A stretch of 64,000 nt of DNA from Escarpia spicata (GCA_963995525.1 OZ023206.1:1550001-1614000), one strand, 5' to 3'; positions 25,430 to 39,416 are shown, counted from the first letter of the stretch. Translations and numbers: made by a program. Notes: generated by a model not told the origin, from the letters alone.

Positions 25430-28400
25430 GAATGCATGTTACCGTTTTATCCCCGTCACGTAAGTTACAAGAACATATTACGTAAGTTATAGGTGTGAAA
25501 ACTCATCCCCATTTGATGTTTTATCTTGTTTAAAGCAGCAGTACATTCAGTACTCACGAGACAAACATGTCCCATGTCAAAATGTTCGAAAAAAATTAAT
25601 GCATATCACAGCAAAACGGTATTTGTAGTGCACTTTTTTCGGCGGAAGGATCCTTAATGTGGTCTTACCCCAAATATATGTTTTGCACGTTACAAATCTT
25701 CACGAAGGCTAGATTGATATCAAGCTACACACATAACTAGATTAACCCGAAATGGGAATGCATGTTACCGTTTTATCCCCGTCACGTAAGTTACAAGAAC
25801 ATATTACGTAAGTTATAGGTGTGAAAACTCATCCCCATTTGAAGTTTTTTCTTGTCTAAAGCAGCAGTACCTTCAGTACTCACGAGACAAACATGTCCCA
25901 TATGAAAGTTTTCGAAAAAAATTAATGCAAATCACAGCAAAACGGTATTTGTAGTGCACTTTTTTCGGCGGAAGGATCTTTAATGTGGTCTTACCCCAAA
26001 TAGATGTTTTGCACGTTACAAATCTTCACGAAGGCTAGATTGATATCAAGCTACACACATAACTAGATTAACCCCAAATGGGAATGCATGTTACCGTTTT
26101 ATCCCCGTCACGTAAGTTACAAGAACATATTACGTAAGTTATAGGTGTGAAAACTCATCCCCATTTGATGTTTTATCTTGTCTAAAGCAGCAGTACATTC
26201 AGTACTCACGAGACAAACATGTCCCATGTCAAAATGTTAGAACAAAATTAATGCATATCACAGCAAAACGGTATTTGTAGTGCACTTTTTTCGGCGGAAG
26301 GATCCTTAATTTGGTCTTACCCCAAATAGATGTTTTGCATGTTACAAATCTTCACGAAGGGTAGATTGATATCAAGCTACACACATAACTAGATTAACCC
26401 CAAATGGGAATGCATGTTACCGTTCTATCTCCGTCACGTAAGTTACAAGAACATATTACGTAAGTTATAGGTGTGAAAACTCATCCCCATTTGAAGTTTT
26501 TTCTTGTCTAAAGCAGCAGTACCTTCAGTACTCACGAGACAAACATGTCCCATATCAAAGTTTTCGAAAAAAAGTAATGCAAATCACAGCAAAACGGTAT
26601 TTGTAGTGCACTTTTTTCGGCGGAAGGATCTTTAATGTGGTCTTACCCCAAATAGATGTTTTGCACGTTACAAATCTTCACGAAGGCTAGATTGATATCA
26701 AGCTACACACATAATTAGATTAACCACAAATGGGAATGCATGTTACCGTTCTATCTCCGTCACGTAAGTTACAAGAACATATTACGTAAGTTATAGGTGT
26801 GAAAACTCATCCCCATTTGAAGTTTTTTCTTGTCTAAAGCAGCAGTACCTTCAGTACTCACGAGACAAACATGTCCCATATCAAAGTGTTCGAAAAAAAT
26901 TAATGCATATCACAGCAAAACGGTATTTGTAGTGCACTTTTTTCGGTGGAAGGATCCTTAATGTGGTCTTACCCCAAATATATGTTTTGCATGTTACAAA
27001 TCTTCACGAAGGCTAGATTGATATCAAGCTACACACATAACTAGATTAATCACAAATGGGAATGCATGTTACCGTTCTATCTCCGTCACGTATGTTACAA
27101 GAACATATTACGTAAGTTATAGGTGTGAAAACTCATCCCCATTTGAAGTTTTTTCTTGTCTAAAGCAGCAGTACCTTCAGTACTCACGAGACAAACATGT
27201 CCCATATGAAAGTTTTCGAAAACAATTAATGCATATCACAGCAAAACGGTATTTGTAGTGCACTTTTTTCGGCGGAAGGATCTTTAATGTGGTCTTACCC
27301 CAAATAGATGTTTTGCACGTTACAAATCTTCACGAAGGCTAGATTGATATCAAGCTACACACATAATTAGATTAACCACAAATGGGAATGCATGTTACCG
27401 TTCTATCTCCGTCACGTAAGTTACAAGAACATATTACGTAAGTTATAGGTGTGAAAACTCATCCCCATTTGAAGTTTTTTCTTGTCTAAAGCAGCAGTAC
27501 CTTCAGTACTCACGAGACAAACATGTCCCATATCAAAGTGTTCGAAAAAAATTAATGCATATCACAGCAAAACGGTATTTGTAGTGCACTTTTTTCGGTG
27601 GAAGGATCCTTAATGTGGTCTTACCCCAAATATATGTTTTGCATGTTACAAATCTTCACGAAGGCTAGATTGATATCAAGCTACACACATAACTAGATTA
27701 ATCACAAATGGGAATGCATGTTACCGTTCTATCTCCGTCACGTAAGTTACAAGAACATATTACGTAAGTTATAGGTGTGAAAACTCATCCCCATTTGAAG
27801 TTTTTTCTTGTCTAAAGCAGCAGTACCTTCAGTACTCACGAGACAAACATGTCCCATATCAAAGTGTTCGAAAACAATTAATGCATATCACAGCAAAACG
27901 GTATTTGTAGTGCACTTTTTTCGGCGGAAGGATCTTTAATGTGGTCTTACCCCAAATAGATGTTTTGCATGTAACAAATCTTCACGAAGGCTAGATTGAT
28001 ATCAAGCTACACACATAACTAGATTAATCACAAATGGGAATGCATGTTACCGTTCTATCTCCGTCACGTAAGTTACAAGAACATATTACGTAAGTTATAG
28101 GTGTGAAAACTAAACCCCATTTGAAGTTTTTTCTTATCTAAAGCAGCAGTACATTCAGTACTCACGAGACAAACATGTCCCATGTCAAAGTGTTCGAAAA
28201 AAATTAATGCGTATCACAGCAAAACGGTATTTCTAGTGCACTTTTTTCGGCGGAAGGATCCTTAATGTGGTCTTATCCCAAATAGATGATTTGCATGTTA
28301 CAAATCTTCACGAAGGCTAGATTGATATCAAGCTACACACATAACTAGATTAACCCCAAATGGGAATGCATGTTACCGTTTTATCCCCGTCACATAAGTT

Positions 28401-28689
28401 ACAAGAACATATTACGTAAGTTATAGGTGTGAAAACTCATCCCCATTTGATGTTTTATCTTGTCTAAAGCAGCAGTACATTCAGTACTCACGAGACAAAC
28501 ATGTCCCATGTCAAAATGTTCGAAAAAAATTAAGGCATATCACAGCAAAACGGTATTTGTAGTGCACTTTTTTCGGCGGAAGGATCCTTAATGTGGTCTT
28601 ACCCCAAATAGATGTTTTGCATGTTACAAATCTTCACGAAGGCTAGATTGATATCAAGCTACACACATAACTAGATTAACCCCAAATGG
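25430..28689 (+). repeat. 10-mer higher-order repeat, copy 1 (monomers 79-88, 3260 bp)
   Basis: Monomers 79-84 match monomers 89-94 at an offset of exactly 3260 bp. Shared tracers are CTTGTTT (79/89), CCCGAAATGGG (80), GTTAGAA with CCTTAATTTGG (81/91), TTTTCG with GCAAATC on a TTCTATCTCC background (82/92), GGTGGAAGG (83/93) and ACGTATG (84/94). Monomers 83-84 and 85-86 form an extra 2-mer step not present in copy 2. Private changes include GTAACAAATC (27972), GCGTATCAC (28210), TTTCTAGTG (28231) and TTAAGGCATATC (28530). Confidence 0.85.
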
Positions 28690-31600
28690 GAATGCATGTT
28701 ACCGTTTTATCCCCGTCACGTAAGTTACAAGAACATATTACGTAAGTTATAGGTGTGAAAACTCATCCCCATTTGATGTTTTATCTTGTTTAAAGCAGCA
28801 GTACATTCAGTACTCACGAGACAAACATGTCCCATGTCAAAATGTTCGAAAAAAATTAATGCATATCACAGCAAAACGGTATTTGTAGTGCACTTTTTTC
28901 GGCGGAAGGATCTTTAATGTGGTCTTACCCCAAATAGATGTTTTGCACGTTACAAATCTTCACGAAGGCTAGATTGATATCAAGCTACACACATAACTAG
29001 ATTAACCCGAAATGGGAATGCATGTTACCGTTTTATCCCCGTCACGTAAGTTACAAGAACATATTACGTAAGTTATAGGTGTGAAAACTCATCCCCATTT
29101 GAAGTTTTTTCTTGTCTAAAGCAGCAGTACCTTCAGTACTCACGAGACAAACATGTCCCATATGAAAGTTTTCGAAAAAAATTAATGCAAATCACAGCAA
29201 AACGGTATTTGTAGTGCACTTTTTTCGGCGGAAGGATCTTTAATGTGGTCTTACCCCAAATAGATGTTTTGCACGTTACAAATCTTCACGAAGGCTAGAT
29301 TGATATCAAGCTACACACATAACTAGATTAACCCCAAATGGGAATGCATGTTACCGTTTTATCCCCGTCACGTAAGTTACAAGAACATATTACGTAAGTT
29401 ATAGGTGTGAAAACTCATCCCCATTTGATGTTTTATCTTGTCTAAAGCAGCAGTACATTCAGTACTCACGAGACAAACATGTCCCATGTCAAAATGTTAG
29501 AAAAAAATTAATGCATATCACAGCAAAACGGTATTTGTAGTGCACTTTTTTCGGCGGAAGGATCCTTAATTTGGTCTTACCCCAAATAGATGTTTTGCAT
29601 GTTACAAATCTTCACGAAGGGTAGATTGATATCAAGCTACACACATAACTAGATTAACCCCAAATGGGAATGCATGTTACCGTTCTATCTCCGTCACGTA
29701 AGTTACAAGAACATATTACGTAAGTTATAGGTGTGAAAACTCATCCCCATTTGAAGTTTTTTCTTGTCTAAAGCAGCAGTACCTTCAGTACTCACGAGAC
29801 AAACATGTCCCATATCAAAGTTTTCGAAAAAAATTAATGCAAATCACAGCAAAACGGTATTTGTAGTGCACTTTTTTCGGCGGAAGGATCTTTAATGTGG
29901 TCTTACCCCAAATAGATGTTTTGCACGTTACAAATCTTCACGAAGGCTAGATTGATATCAAGCTACACACATAATTAGATTAACCACAAATGGGAATGCA
30001 TGTTAACGTTCTATCTCCGTCACGTAAGTTACAAGAACATATTACGTAAGTTATAGGTGTGAAAACTCATCCCCATTTGAAGTTTTTTCTTGTCTAAAGC
30101 AGCAGTACCTTCAGTACTCACGAGACAAACATGTCCCATATCAAAGTGTTCGAAAAAAATTAATGCATATCACAGCAAAACGGTATTTGTAGTGCACTTT
30201 TTTCGGTGGAAGGATCCTTAATGTGGTCTTACCCCAAATATATGTTTTGCATGTTACAAATCTTCACGAAGGCTAGATTGATATCAAGCTACACACATAA
30301 CTAGATTAATCACAAATGGGAATGCATGTTACCGTTCTATCTCCGTCACGTATGTTACAAGAACATATTACGTAAGTTATAGGTGTGAAAACTCATCCCC
30401 ATTTGAAGTTTTTTCTTGTCTAAAGCAGCAGTACCTTCAGTACTCACGAGACAAACATGTCCCATATGAAAGTTTTCGAAAACAATTAATGCATATCACA
30501 GCAAAACGGTATTTGTAGTGCACTTTTTTCGGCGGAAGGATCTTTAATGTGGTCTTACCCCAAATAGATGTTTTGCACGTTACAAATCTTCACGAAGGCT
30601 AGATTGATATCAAGCTACACACATAATTAGATTAACCACAAATGGGAATGCATGTTACCGTTCTATCTCCGTCACGTAAGTTACAAGAACATATTACGTA
30701 AGTTATAGGTGTGAAAACTCATCCCCATTTGAAGTTTTTTCTTGTCTAAAGCAGCAGTACCTTCAGTACTCACGAGACAAACATGTCCCATATCAAAGTG
30801 TTCGAAAACAATTAATGCATATCACAGCAAAACGGTATTTGTAGTGCACTTTTTTCGGCGGAAGGATCTTTAATGTGGTCTTACCCCAAATAGATGTTTT
30901 GCATGTTACAAATCTTCACGAAGGCTAGATTGATATCAAGCTACACACATAACTAGATTAATCACAAATGGGAATGCATGTTACCGTTCTATCTCCGTCA
31001 CGTAAGTTACAAGAACATATTACGTAAGTTATAGGTGTGAAAACTAAACCCCATTTGAAGTTTTTTCTGATCTAAAGCAGCAGTACATTCAGTACTCACG
31101 AGACAAACATGTCCCATGTCAAAGTGTTCGAAAAAAATTAATGCATATCACAGCAAAACGGTATTTGTAGTGCACTTTTTTCGGCGGAAGGATCCTTAAT
31201 GTGGTCTTATCCCAAATAGATGATTTGCATGTTACAAATCTTCACGAAGGCTAGATTGATATCAAGCTACACACATAACTAGATTAATCACAAATGGGAA
31301 TGCATGTTACCGTTCTATCTCCGTCACGTAAGTTACAAGAACATATTACGTAAGTTATAGGTGTGAAAACTCATCCCCATTTGAAGTTTTTTCTTGTCTA
31401 AAGCAGCAGTACCTTCAGTACTCACGAGACAAACATGTCCCATATCAAAGTGTTCGAAAAAAATTAATGCATATCACAGCAAAACGGTATTTGTAATGCA
31501 CTTTTTTCGGCGGAAGGATATTTAATGTGGTCTTACCCCAAATAGATGTTTTGCATGTTACAAATCTTCACGAAGGCTAGATTGATATCAAGCTACACAC

Positions 31601-32275
31601 ATAACTAGATTAACCCCAAATGGGAATGCATGTTACCGTTTTATCCCCGTCACATAAGTTACAAGAACATATTACGTAAGTTATAGGTGTGAAAACTCAT
31701 CCCCATTTGATGTTTTATCTTGTCTAAAGCAGCAGTACATTCAGTACTCACGAGACAAACATGTCCCATATCAAAATGTTCGAAAAAAATTAATGCATAT
31801 CACAGCAAAACGGTATTTGTAGTGCACTTTTTTCGGCGGAAGGATCCTTAATGTGGTCTTACCCCAAATAGATGTTTTGCATGTTACAAATCTTCACGAA
31901 GGCTAGATTGATATCAAGCTACACACATAACTAGATTAACCCCAAATGGGAATGCATGTTACCGTTTTATCCCCGTCACGTAAGTTACAAGAACATATTA
32001 CGTAAGTTATAGGTGTGAAAACTCATCCCCATTTGATGTTTTATCTTGTCTAAAGCAGCAGTACATTCAGTACTCACGAGACAAACATGTCCCATGTCAA
32101 AATGTTCGAAACAAATTAATGCATATCACAGCAAAACGGTATTTGTAGTGCACTTTTTTCGGCGGAAGGATCCTTAATGTGGTCTTACCCCAAATAGATG
32201 TTTTGCATGTTACAAATCTTCACGAAGGCTAGATTGATATCAAGCTACACACATAACTAGATTAACCCCAAATGG
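28690..32275 (+). repeat. 10-mer higher-order repeat, copy 2 with an added monomer (monomers 89-99)
   Basis: Monomers 89-94 repeat 79-84. Then 95-96 match 86-87 nine monomers back, an extra GTAATGCAC monomer (97) is present, and 98 matches 88 ten monomers back (CACATAAG at 31651 and 28391). Monomer 96 introduces TTCTGATC, which is found again at 35391 and 38206. TTAACGTTC at about 30003 is private. Confidence 0.82.
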
Positions 32276-33134
32276 GAATGCATGTTACCGTTTTATCCCC
32301 GTCACGTAAGTTACAAGAACATATTACGTAAGTTATAGGTGTGAAAACTCATCCCCATTTGAAGTTTTTTCTTGTCTAAAGCAGCAGTACCTTCAGTACT
32401 CACGAGACAAACATGTCCCATATCAAAGTGTTCGAAAAAAATTAATGCATATCACACCAAAACGGTATTTGTAGTGCACTTTTTTCGCATGTTACCGTTT
32501 TATCCCCGTCACGTAAGTTACAAGAACATATTACGTAAGTTATAGGTGTGAAAACTCATCCCCATTTGAAGTTTTTTCTTGTCTAAAGCAGCAGTACCTT
32601 CAGTACTCACGAGACAAACATGTCCCATATGAAAGTTTTCGAAAAAAATTAATGCAAATCACAGCAAAACGGTATTTGTAGTGCACTTTTTTCGGCGGAA
32701 GGATCTTTAATGTGGTCTTACCCCAAATAGATGTTTTGCACGTTACAAATCTTCACGAAGGCTAGATTGATATCAAGCTACACACATAACTAGATTAACC
32801 CCAAATGGGAATGCATGTTACCGTTTTATCCCCGTCACGTAAGTTACAAGAACATATTACGTAAGTTATAGGTGTGAAAACTCATCCCCATTTGATGTTT
32901 TATCTTGTCTAAAGCAGCAGTACATTCAGTACTCACGAGACAAACATGTCCCATGTCAAAATGTTAGAAAACAATTAATGCATATCACAGCAAAACGGTA
33001 TTTGTAGTGCACTTTTTTCGGCGGAAGGATCCTTAATTTGGTCTTACCCCAAATAGATGTTTTGCATGTTACAAATCTTCACGAAGGCTAGATTGATATC
33101 AAGCTACACACATAACTAGATTAACCCCAAATGG
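31950..33134 (+). repeat. 4-mer with truncated unit, copy 1 (monomers 99-102, 1185 bp)
   Basis: GAAACAAATT monomer (99), truncated CACACC monomer (100), ATATGAAAG monomer (101) and GTTAGAAAACAATT monomer (102). The next four monomers are the same in the same order, offset 1185 bp, which is 4 x 326 minus the 119-bp deletion. The match ends in monomer 102, where GAAGGCTAG stands against GAAGGGTAG in 106. Confidence 0.92.
32276..32486 (+). repeat. Truncated monomer with 119-bp deletion, copy 1 (monomer 100)
   Basis: The monomer runs normally to TTTTTTCG and then jumps to CATGTTACC of the next unit. Lost are the CGGCGG tail, the GGATCT region, the GATATC region and the first bases of the next monomer. 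Break points share one G, so any homology at the join is minimal. The unit spacing falls to 207 bp. The parent allele is the CACACCAAAACGG monomer, whose intact relatives stand at 23474, 41699, 48220, 51154, 55066, 56044 and 58651. Confidence 0.97.
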
Positions 33135-34319
33135 GAATGCATGTTACCGTTTTATCCCCGTCACGTAAGTTACAAGAACATATTACGTAAGTTATAGGTG
33201 TGAAAACTCATCCCCATTTGATGTTTTATCTTGTCTAAAGCAGCAGTACATTCAGTACTCACGAGACAAACATGTCCCATGTCAAAATGTTCGAAACAAA
33301 TTAATGCATATCACAGCAAAACGGTATTTGTAGTGCACTTTTTTCGGCGGAAGGATCCTTAATGTGGTCTTACCCCAAATAGATGTTTTGCATGTTACAA
33401 ATCTTCACGAAGGCTAGATTGATATCAAGCTACACACATAACTAGATTAACCCCAAATGGGAATGCATGTTACCGTTTTATCCCCGTCACGTAAGTTACA
33501 AGAACATATTACGTAAGTTATAGGTGTGAAAACTCATCCCCATTTGAAGTTTTTTCTTGTCTAAAGCAGCAGTACCTTCAGTACTCACGAGACAAACATG
33601 TCCCATATCAAAGTGTTCGAAAAAAATTAATGCATATCACACCAAAACGGTATTTGTAGTGCACTTTTTTCGCATGTTACCGTTTTATCCCCGTCACGTA
33701 AGTTACAAGAACATATTACGTAAGTTATAGGTGTGAAAACTCATCCCCATTTGAAGTTTTTTCTTGTCTAAAGCAGCAGTACCTTCAGTACTCACGAGAC
33801 AAACATGTCCCATATGAAAGTTTTCGAAAAAAATTAATGCAAATCACAGCAAAACGGTATTTGTAGTGCACTTTTTTCGGCGGAAGGATCTTTAATGTGG
33901 TCTTACCCCAAATAGATGTTTTGCACGTTACAAATCTTCACGAAGGCTAGATTGATATCAAGCTACACACATAACTAGATTAACCCCAAATGGGAATGCA
34001 TGTTACCGTTTTATCCCCGTCACGTAAGTTACAAGAACATATTACGTAAGTTATAGGTGTGAAAACTCATCCCCATTTGATGTTTTATCTTGTCTAAAGC
34101 AGCAGTACATTCAGTACTCACGAGACAAACATGTCCCATGTCAAAATGTTAGAAAACAATTAATGCATATCACAGCAAAACGGTATTTGTAGTGCACTTT
34201 TTTCGGCGGAAGGATCCTTAATTTGGTCTTACCCCAAATAGATGTTTTGCATGTTACAAATCTTCACGAAGGGTAGATTGATATCAAGCTACACACATAA
34301 CTAGATTAACCCCAAATGG
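33135..34319 (+). repeat. 4-mer with truncated unit, copy 2 (monomers 103-106)
   Basis: Tandem copy of 31950-33134, including the identical deletion junction TTTTTTCGCATG at 33671. It leads into TTCTATCTCC monomers, while copy 1 leads straight back into itself. Confidence 0.92.
33461..33671 (+). repeat. Truncated monomer with 119-bp deletion, copy 2 (monomer 104)
   Basis: Same join and same CACACC allele as at 32276. It lies 1185 bp on, inside the second 4-mer. Confidence 0.97.
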
Positions 34320-36275
34320 GAATGCATGTTACCGTTCTATCTCCGTCACGTAAGTTACAAGAACATATTACGTAAGTTATAGGTGTGAAAACTCATCCCC
34401 ATTTGAAGTTTTTTCTTGTCTAAAGCAGCAGTACCTTCAGTACTCACGAGACAAACATGTCCCATGTAAAAATGTTCGAAAAAAATTAATGCATATCACA
34501 GCAAAACGGTATTTGTAGTGCACTTTTTTCGGCGGAAGGATCCTTAATGTGGTCTTACCCCAAATAGATGTTTTGCATGTTACAAATCTTCACGAAGGCT
34601 AGATTGATATCAAGCTACACACATAACTAGATTAACCCCAAATGGGAATGCATGTTACCGTTTTATCCCCGTCACGTAAGTTACAAGAACATATTACGTA
34701 AGTTATAGGTGTGAAAACTCATCCCCATTTGAAGTTTTTTCTTGTCTAAAGCAGCAGTACCTTCAGTACTCACGAGACAAACATGTCCCATATGAAAGTT
34801 TTCGAAAACAATTAATGCATATCACAGCAAAACGGTATTTGTAGTGCACTTTTTTCGGCGGAAGGATCTTTAATGTGGTCTTACCCCAAATAGATGTTTT
34901 GCACGTTACAAATCTTCACGAAGGCTAGATTGATATCAAGCTACACACATAATTAGATTAACCACAAATGGGAATGCATGTTACCGTTCTATCTCCGTCA
35001 CGTAAGTTACAAGAACATATTACGTAAGTTATAGGTGTGAAAACTCATCCCCATTTGAAGTTTTTTCTTGTCTAAAGCAGCAGTACCTTCAGTACTCACG
35101 AGACAAACATGTCCCATATCAAAGTGTTCGAAAACAATTAATGCATATCACAGCAAAACGGTATTTGTAGTGCACTTTTTTCGGCGGAAGGATCTTTAAT
35201 GTGGTCTTACCACAAATAGATGTTTTGCATGTTACAAATCTTCACGAAGGCTAGATTGATATCAAGCTACACACATAACTAGATTAATCACAAATGGGAA
35301 TGCATGTTACCGTTCTATCTCCGTCACGTAAGTTACAAGAACATATTACGTAAGTTATAGGTGTGAAAACTAAACCCCATTTGAAGTTTTTTCTGATCTA
35401 AAGCAGCAGTACATTCAGTACTCACGAGACAAACATGTCCCATGTCAAAGTGTTCGAAAAAAATTAATGCATATCACAGCAAAACGGTATTTGTAGTGCA
35501 CTTTTTTCGGCGGAAGGATCCTTAATGTGGTCTTATCCCAAATAGATGATTTGCATGTTACAAATCTTCACGAAGGCTAGATTGATATCAAGCTACACAC
35601 ATAACTAGATTAATCACAAATGGGAATGCATGTTACCGTTCTATCTCCGTCACGTAAGTTACAAGAACATATTACGTAAGTTATAGGTGTGAAAACTCAT
35701 CCCCATTTGAAGTTTGTTCTTGTCTAAAGCAGCAGTACCTTCAGTACTCACGAGACAAACATGTCCCATATCAAAGTGTTCGAAAAAAATTAATGCATAT
35801 CACAGCAAAACGGTATTTGTAATGCACTTTTTTCGGCGGAAGGATATTTAATGTGGTCTTACCCCAAATAGATGTTTTGCATGTTACAAATCTTCACGAA
35901 GGCTAGATTGATATCAAGCTACACACATAACTAGATTAACCCCAAATGGGAATGCATGTTACCGTTTTATCCCCGTCACATAAGTTACAAGAACATATTA
36001 CGTAAGTTATAGGTGTGAAAACTCATCCCCATTTGATGTTTTATCTTGTCTAAAGCAGCAGTACATTCAGTACTCACGAGACAAACATGTCCCATGTCAA
36101 AATGTTCGAAAAAAATTAATGCATATCACAGCAAAACGGTATTTGTAGTGCACTTTTTTCGGCGGAAGGATCCTTAATGTGGTCTTACCCCAAATAGATG
36201 TTTTGCATGTTACAAATCTTCACGAAGGCTAGATTGATATCAAGCTACACACATAACTAGATTAACCCCAAATGG
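33461..36275 (+). repeat. 9-mer with truncated unit, copy 1 (monomers 104-112, 2815 bp)
   Basis: Matches 36276-39090 at an offset of 2815 bp. Shared tracers are the truncated unit (33671/36486), TTCTGATC (35391/38206), GTTTGTTC (about 35714/38529) and CACATAAG (35977/38792). A patch at about 34440-34680 breaks the match: it has ATGTAAAAATG, AGATG, ACCCCAAATGG and TTTTATCCCC, where the partner has ATATCAAAGTG, ATATG, ATCACAAATGG and TTCTATCTCC with ACGTATG. Confidence 0.9.
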
Positions 36276-36486
36276 GAATGCATGTTACCGTTTTATCCCC
36301 GTCACGTAAGTTACAAGAACATATTACGTAAGTTATAGGTGTGAAAACTCATCCCCATTTGAAGTTTTTTCTTGTCTAAAGCAGCAGTACCTTCAGTACT
36401 CACGAGACAAACATGTCCCATATCAAAGTGTTCGAAAAAAATTAATGCATATCACACCAAAACGGTATTTGTAGTGCACTTTTTTC
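36276..36486 (+). repeat. Truncated monomer with 119-bp deletion, copy 3 (monomer 113)
   Basis: Same join again, 2815 bp after copy 2 (9 x 326 minus 119). Three identical joins at unequal spacing show one deletion event spread later by two separate duplications. Confidence 0.97.
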
Positions 36487-39090
36487 GCATGTTACCGTTT
36501 TATCCCCGTCACGTAAGTTACAAGAACATATTACGTAAGTTATAGGTGTGAAAACTCATCCCCATTTGAAGTTTTTTCTTGTCTAAAGCAGCAGTACCTT
36601 CAGTACTCACGAGACAAACATGTCCCATATGAAAGTTTTCGAAAAAAATTAATGCAAATCACAGCAAAACGGTATTTGTAGTGCACTTTTTTCGGCGGAA
36701 GGATCTTTAATGTGGTCTTACCCCAAATAGATGTTTTGCACGTTACAAATCTTCACGAAGGCTAGATTGATATCAAGCTACACACATAACTAGATTAACC
36801 CCAAATGGGAATGCATGTTACCGTTTTATCCCCGTCACGTAAGTTACAAGAACATATTACGTAAGTTATAGGTGTGAAAACTCATCCCCATTTGATGTTT
36901 TATCTTGTCTAAAGCAGCAGTACATTCAGTACTCACGAGACAAACATGTCCCATGTCAAAATGTTAGAAAAAAATTAATGCATATCACAGCAAAACGGTA
37001 TTTGTAGTGCACTTTTTTCGGCGGAAGGATCCTTAATTTGGTCTTACCCCAAATAGATGTTTTGCATGTTACAAATCTTCACGAAGGGTAGATTGATATC
37101 AAGCTACACACATAACTAGATTAACCCCAAATGGGAATGCATGTTACCGTTCTATCTCCGTCACGTAAGTTACAAGAACATATTACGTAAGTTATAGGTG
37201 TGAAAACTCATCCCCATTTGAAGTTTTTTCTTGTCTAAAGCAGCAGTACCTTCAGTACTCACGAGACAAACATGTCCCATATCAAAGTGTTCGAAAAAAA
37301 TTAATGCATATCACAGCAAAACGGTATTTGTAGTGCACTTTTTTCGGTGGAAGGATCCTTAATGTGGTCTTACCCCAAATATATGTTTTGCATGTTACAA
37401 ATCTTCACGAAGGCTAGATTGATATCAAGCTACACACATAACTAGATTAATCACAAATGGGAATGCATGTTACCGTTCTATCTCCGTCACGTATGTTACA
37501 AGAACATATTACGTAAGTTATAGGTGTGAAAACTCATCCCCATTTGAAGTTTTTTCTTGTCTAAAGCAGCAGTACCTTCAGTACTCACGAGACAAACATG
37601 TCCCATATGAAAGTTTTCGAAAACAATTAATGCATATCACAGCAAAACGGTATTTGTAGTGCACTTTTTTCGGCGGAAGGATCTTTAATGTGGTCTTACC
37701 CCAAATAGATGTTTTGCACGTTACAAATCTTCACGAAGGCTAGATTGATATCAAGCTACACACATAATTAGATTAACCACAAATGGGAATGCATGTTACC
37801 GTTCTATCTCCGTCACGTAAGTTACAAGAACATATTACGTAAGTTATAGGTGTGAAAACTCATCCCCATTTGAAGTTTTTTCTTGTCTAAAGCAGCAGTA
37901 CCTTCAGTACTCACGAGACAAACATGTCCCATATCAAAGTGTTCGAAAACAATTAATGCATATCACAGCAAAACGGTATTTGTAGTGCACTTTTTTCGGC
38001 GGAAGGATCTTTAATGTGGTCTTACCCCAAATAGATGTTTTGCATGTTACAAATCTTCACGAAGGCTAGATTGATATCAAGCTACACACATAACTAGATT
38101 AATCACAAATGGGAATGCATGTTACCGTTCTATCTCCGTCACGTAAGTTACAAGAACATATTACGTAAGTTATAGGTGTGAAAACTAAACCCCATTTGAA
38201 GTTTTTTCTGATCTAAAGCAGCAGTACATTCAGTACTCACGAGACAAACATGTCCCATGTCAAAGTGTTCGAAAAAAATTAATGCATATCACAGCAAAAC
38301 GGTATTTGTAGTGCACTTTTTTCGGCGGAAGGATCCTTAATGTGGTCTTATCCCAAATAGATGATTTGCATGTTACAAATCTTCACGAAGGCTAGATTGA
38401 TATCAAGCTACACACATAACTAGATTAATCACAAATGGGAATGCATGTTACCGTTCTATCTCCGTCACGTAAGTTACAAGAACATATTACGTAAGTTATA
38501 GGTGTGAAAACTCATCCCCATTTGAAGTTTGTTCTTGTCTAAAGCAGCAGTACCTTCAGTACTCACGAGACAAACATGTCCCATATCAAAGTGTTCGAAA
38601 AAAATTAATGCATATCACAGCAAAACGGTATTTGTAATGCACTTTTTTCGGCGGAAGGATATTTAATGTGGTCTTACCCCAAATAGATGTTTTGCATGTT
38701 ACAAATCTTCACGAAGGCTAGATTGATATCAAGCTACACACATAACTAGATTAACCCCAAATGGGAATGCATGTTACCGTTTTATCCCCGTCACATAAGT
38801 TACAAGAACATATTACGTAAGTTATAGGTGTGAAAACTCATCCCCATTTGATGTTTTATCTTGTCTAAAGCAGCAGTACATTCAGTACTCACGAGACAAA
38901 CATGTCCCATGTCAAAATGTTCGAAAAAAATTAATGCATATCACAGCAAAACGGTATTTGTAGTGCACTTTTTTCGGCGGAAGGATCCTTAATGTGGTCT
39001 TACCCCAAATAGATGTTTTGCATGTTACAAATCTTCACGAAGGCTAGATTGATATCAAGCTACACACATAACTAGATTAACCCCAAATGG
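36276..39090 (+). repeat. 9-mer with truncated unit, copy 2 (monomers 113-121)
   Basis: Partner of 33461-36275. Its monomers 116 (GGTGG) and 117 (ACGTATG) agree with 93 and 94, so this copy keeps the older state and the other carries the replaced patch. The match ends at monomer 122, a GAAACAAATT type where a truncated unit would be expected. Confidence 0.9.
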
Positions 39091-39416
39091 GAATGCATGT
39101 TACCGTTTTATCCCCGTCACGTAAGTTACAAGAACATATTACGTAAGTTATAGGTGTGAAAACTCATCCCCATTTGATGTTTTATCTTGTCTAAAGCAGC
39201 AGTACATTCAGTACTCACGAGACAAACATGTCCCATGTCAAAATGTTCGAAACAAATTAATGCATATCACAGCAAAACGGTATTTGTAGTGCACTTTTTT
39301 CGGCGGAAGGATCCTTAATGTGGTCTTACCCCAAATAGATGTTTTGCATGTTACAAATCTTCACGAAGGCTAGATTGATATCAAGCTACACACATAACTA
39401 GATTAACCCGAAATGG
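39091..39416 (+). repeat. Boundary monomer (monomer 122)
   Basis: GATGTTTTATC, GAAACAAATT, GGATCC type ending CCCGAAATGGG. It closes the 9-mer family and opens the following 3-mer. Confidence 0.8.

Noticed and set aside
32276..33671. Insertion or excision of a mobile element at the TTTTTTCGCATG joins
   Set aside because: The event is a loss of 119 bp relative to intact monomers, with no target-site duplication, terminal repeats or added sequence.
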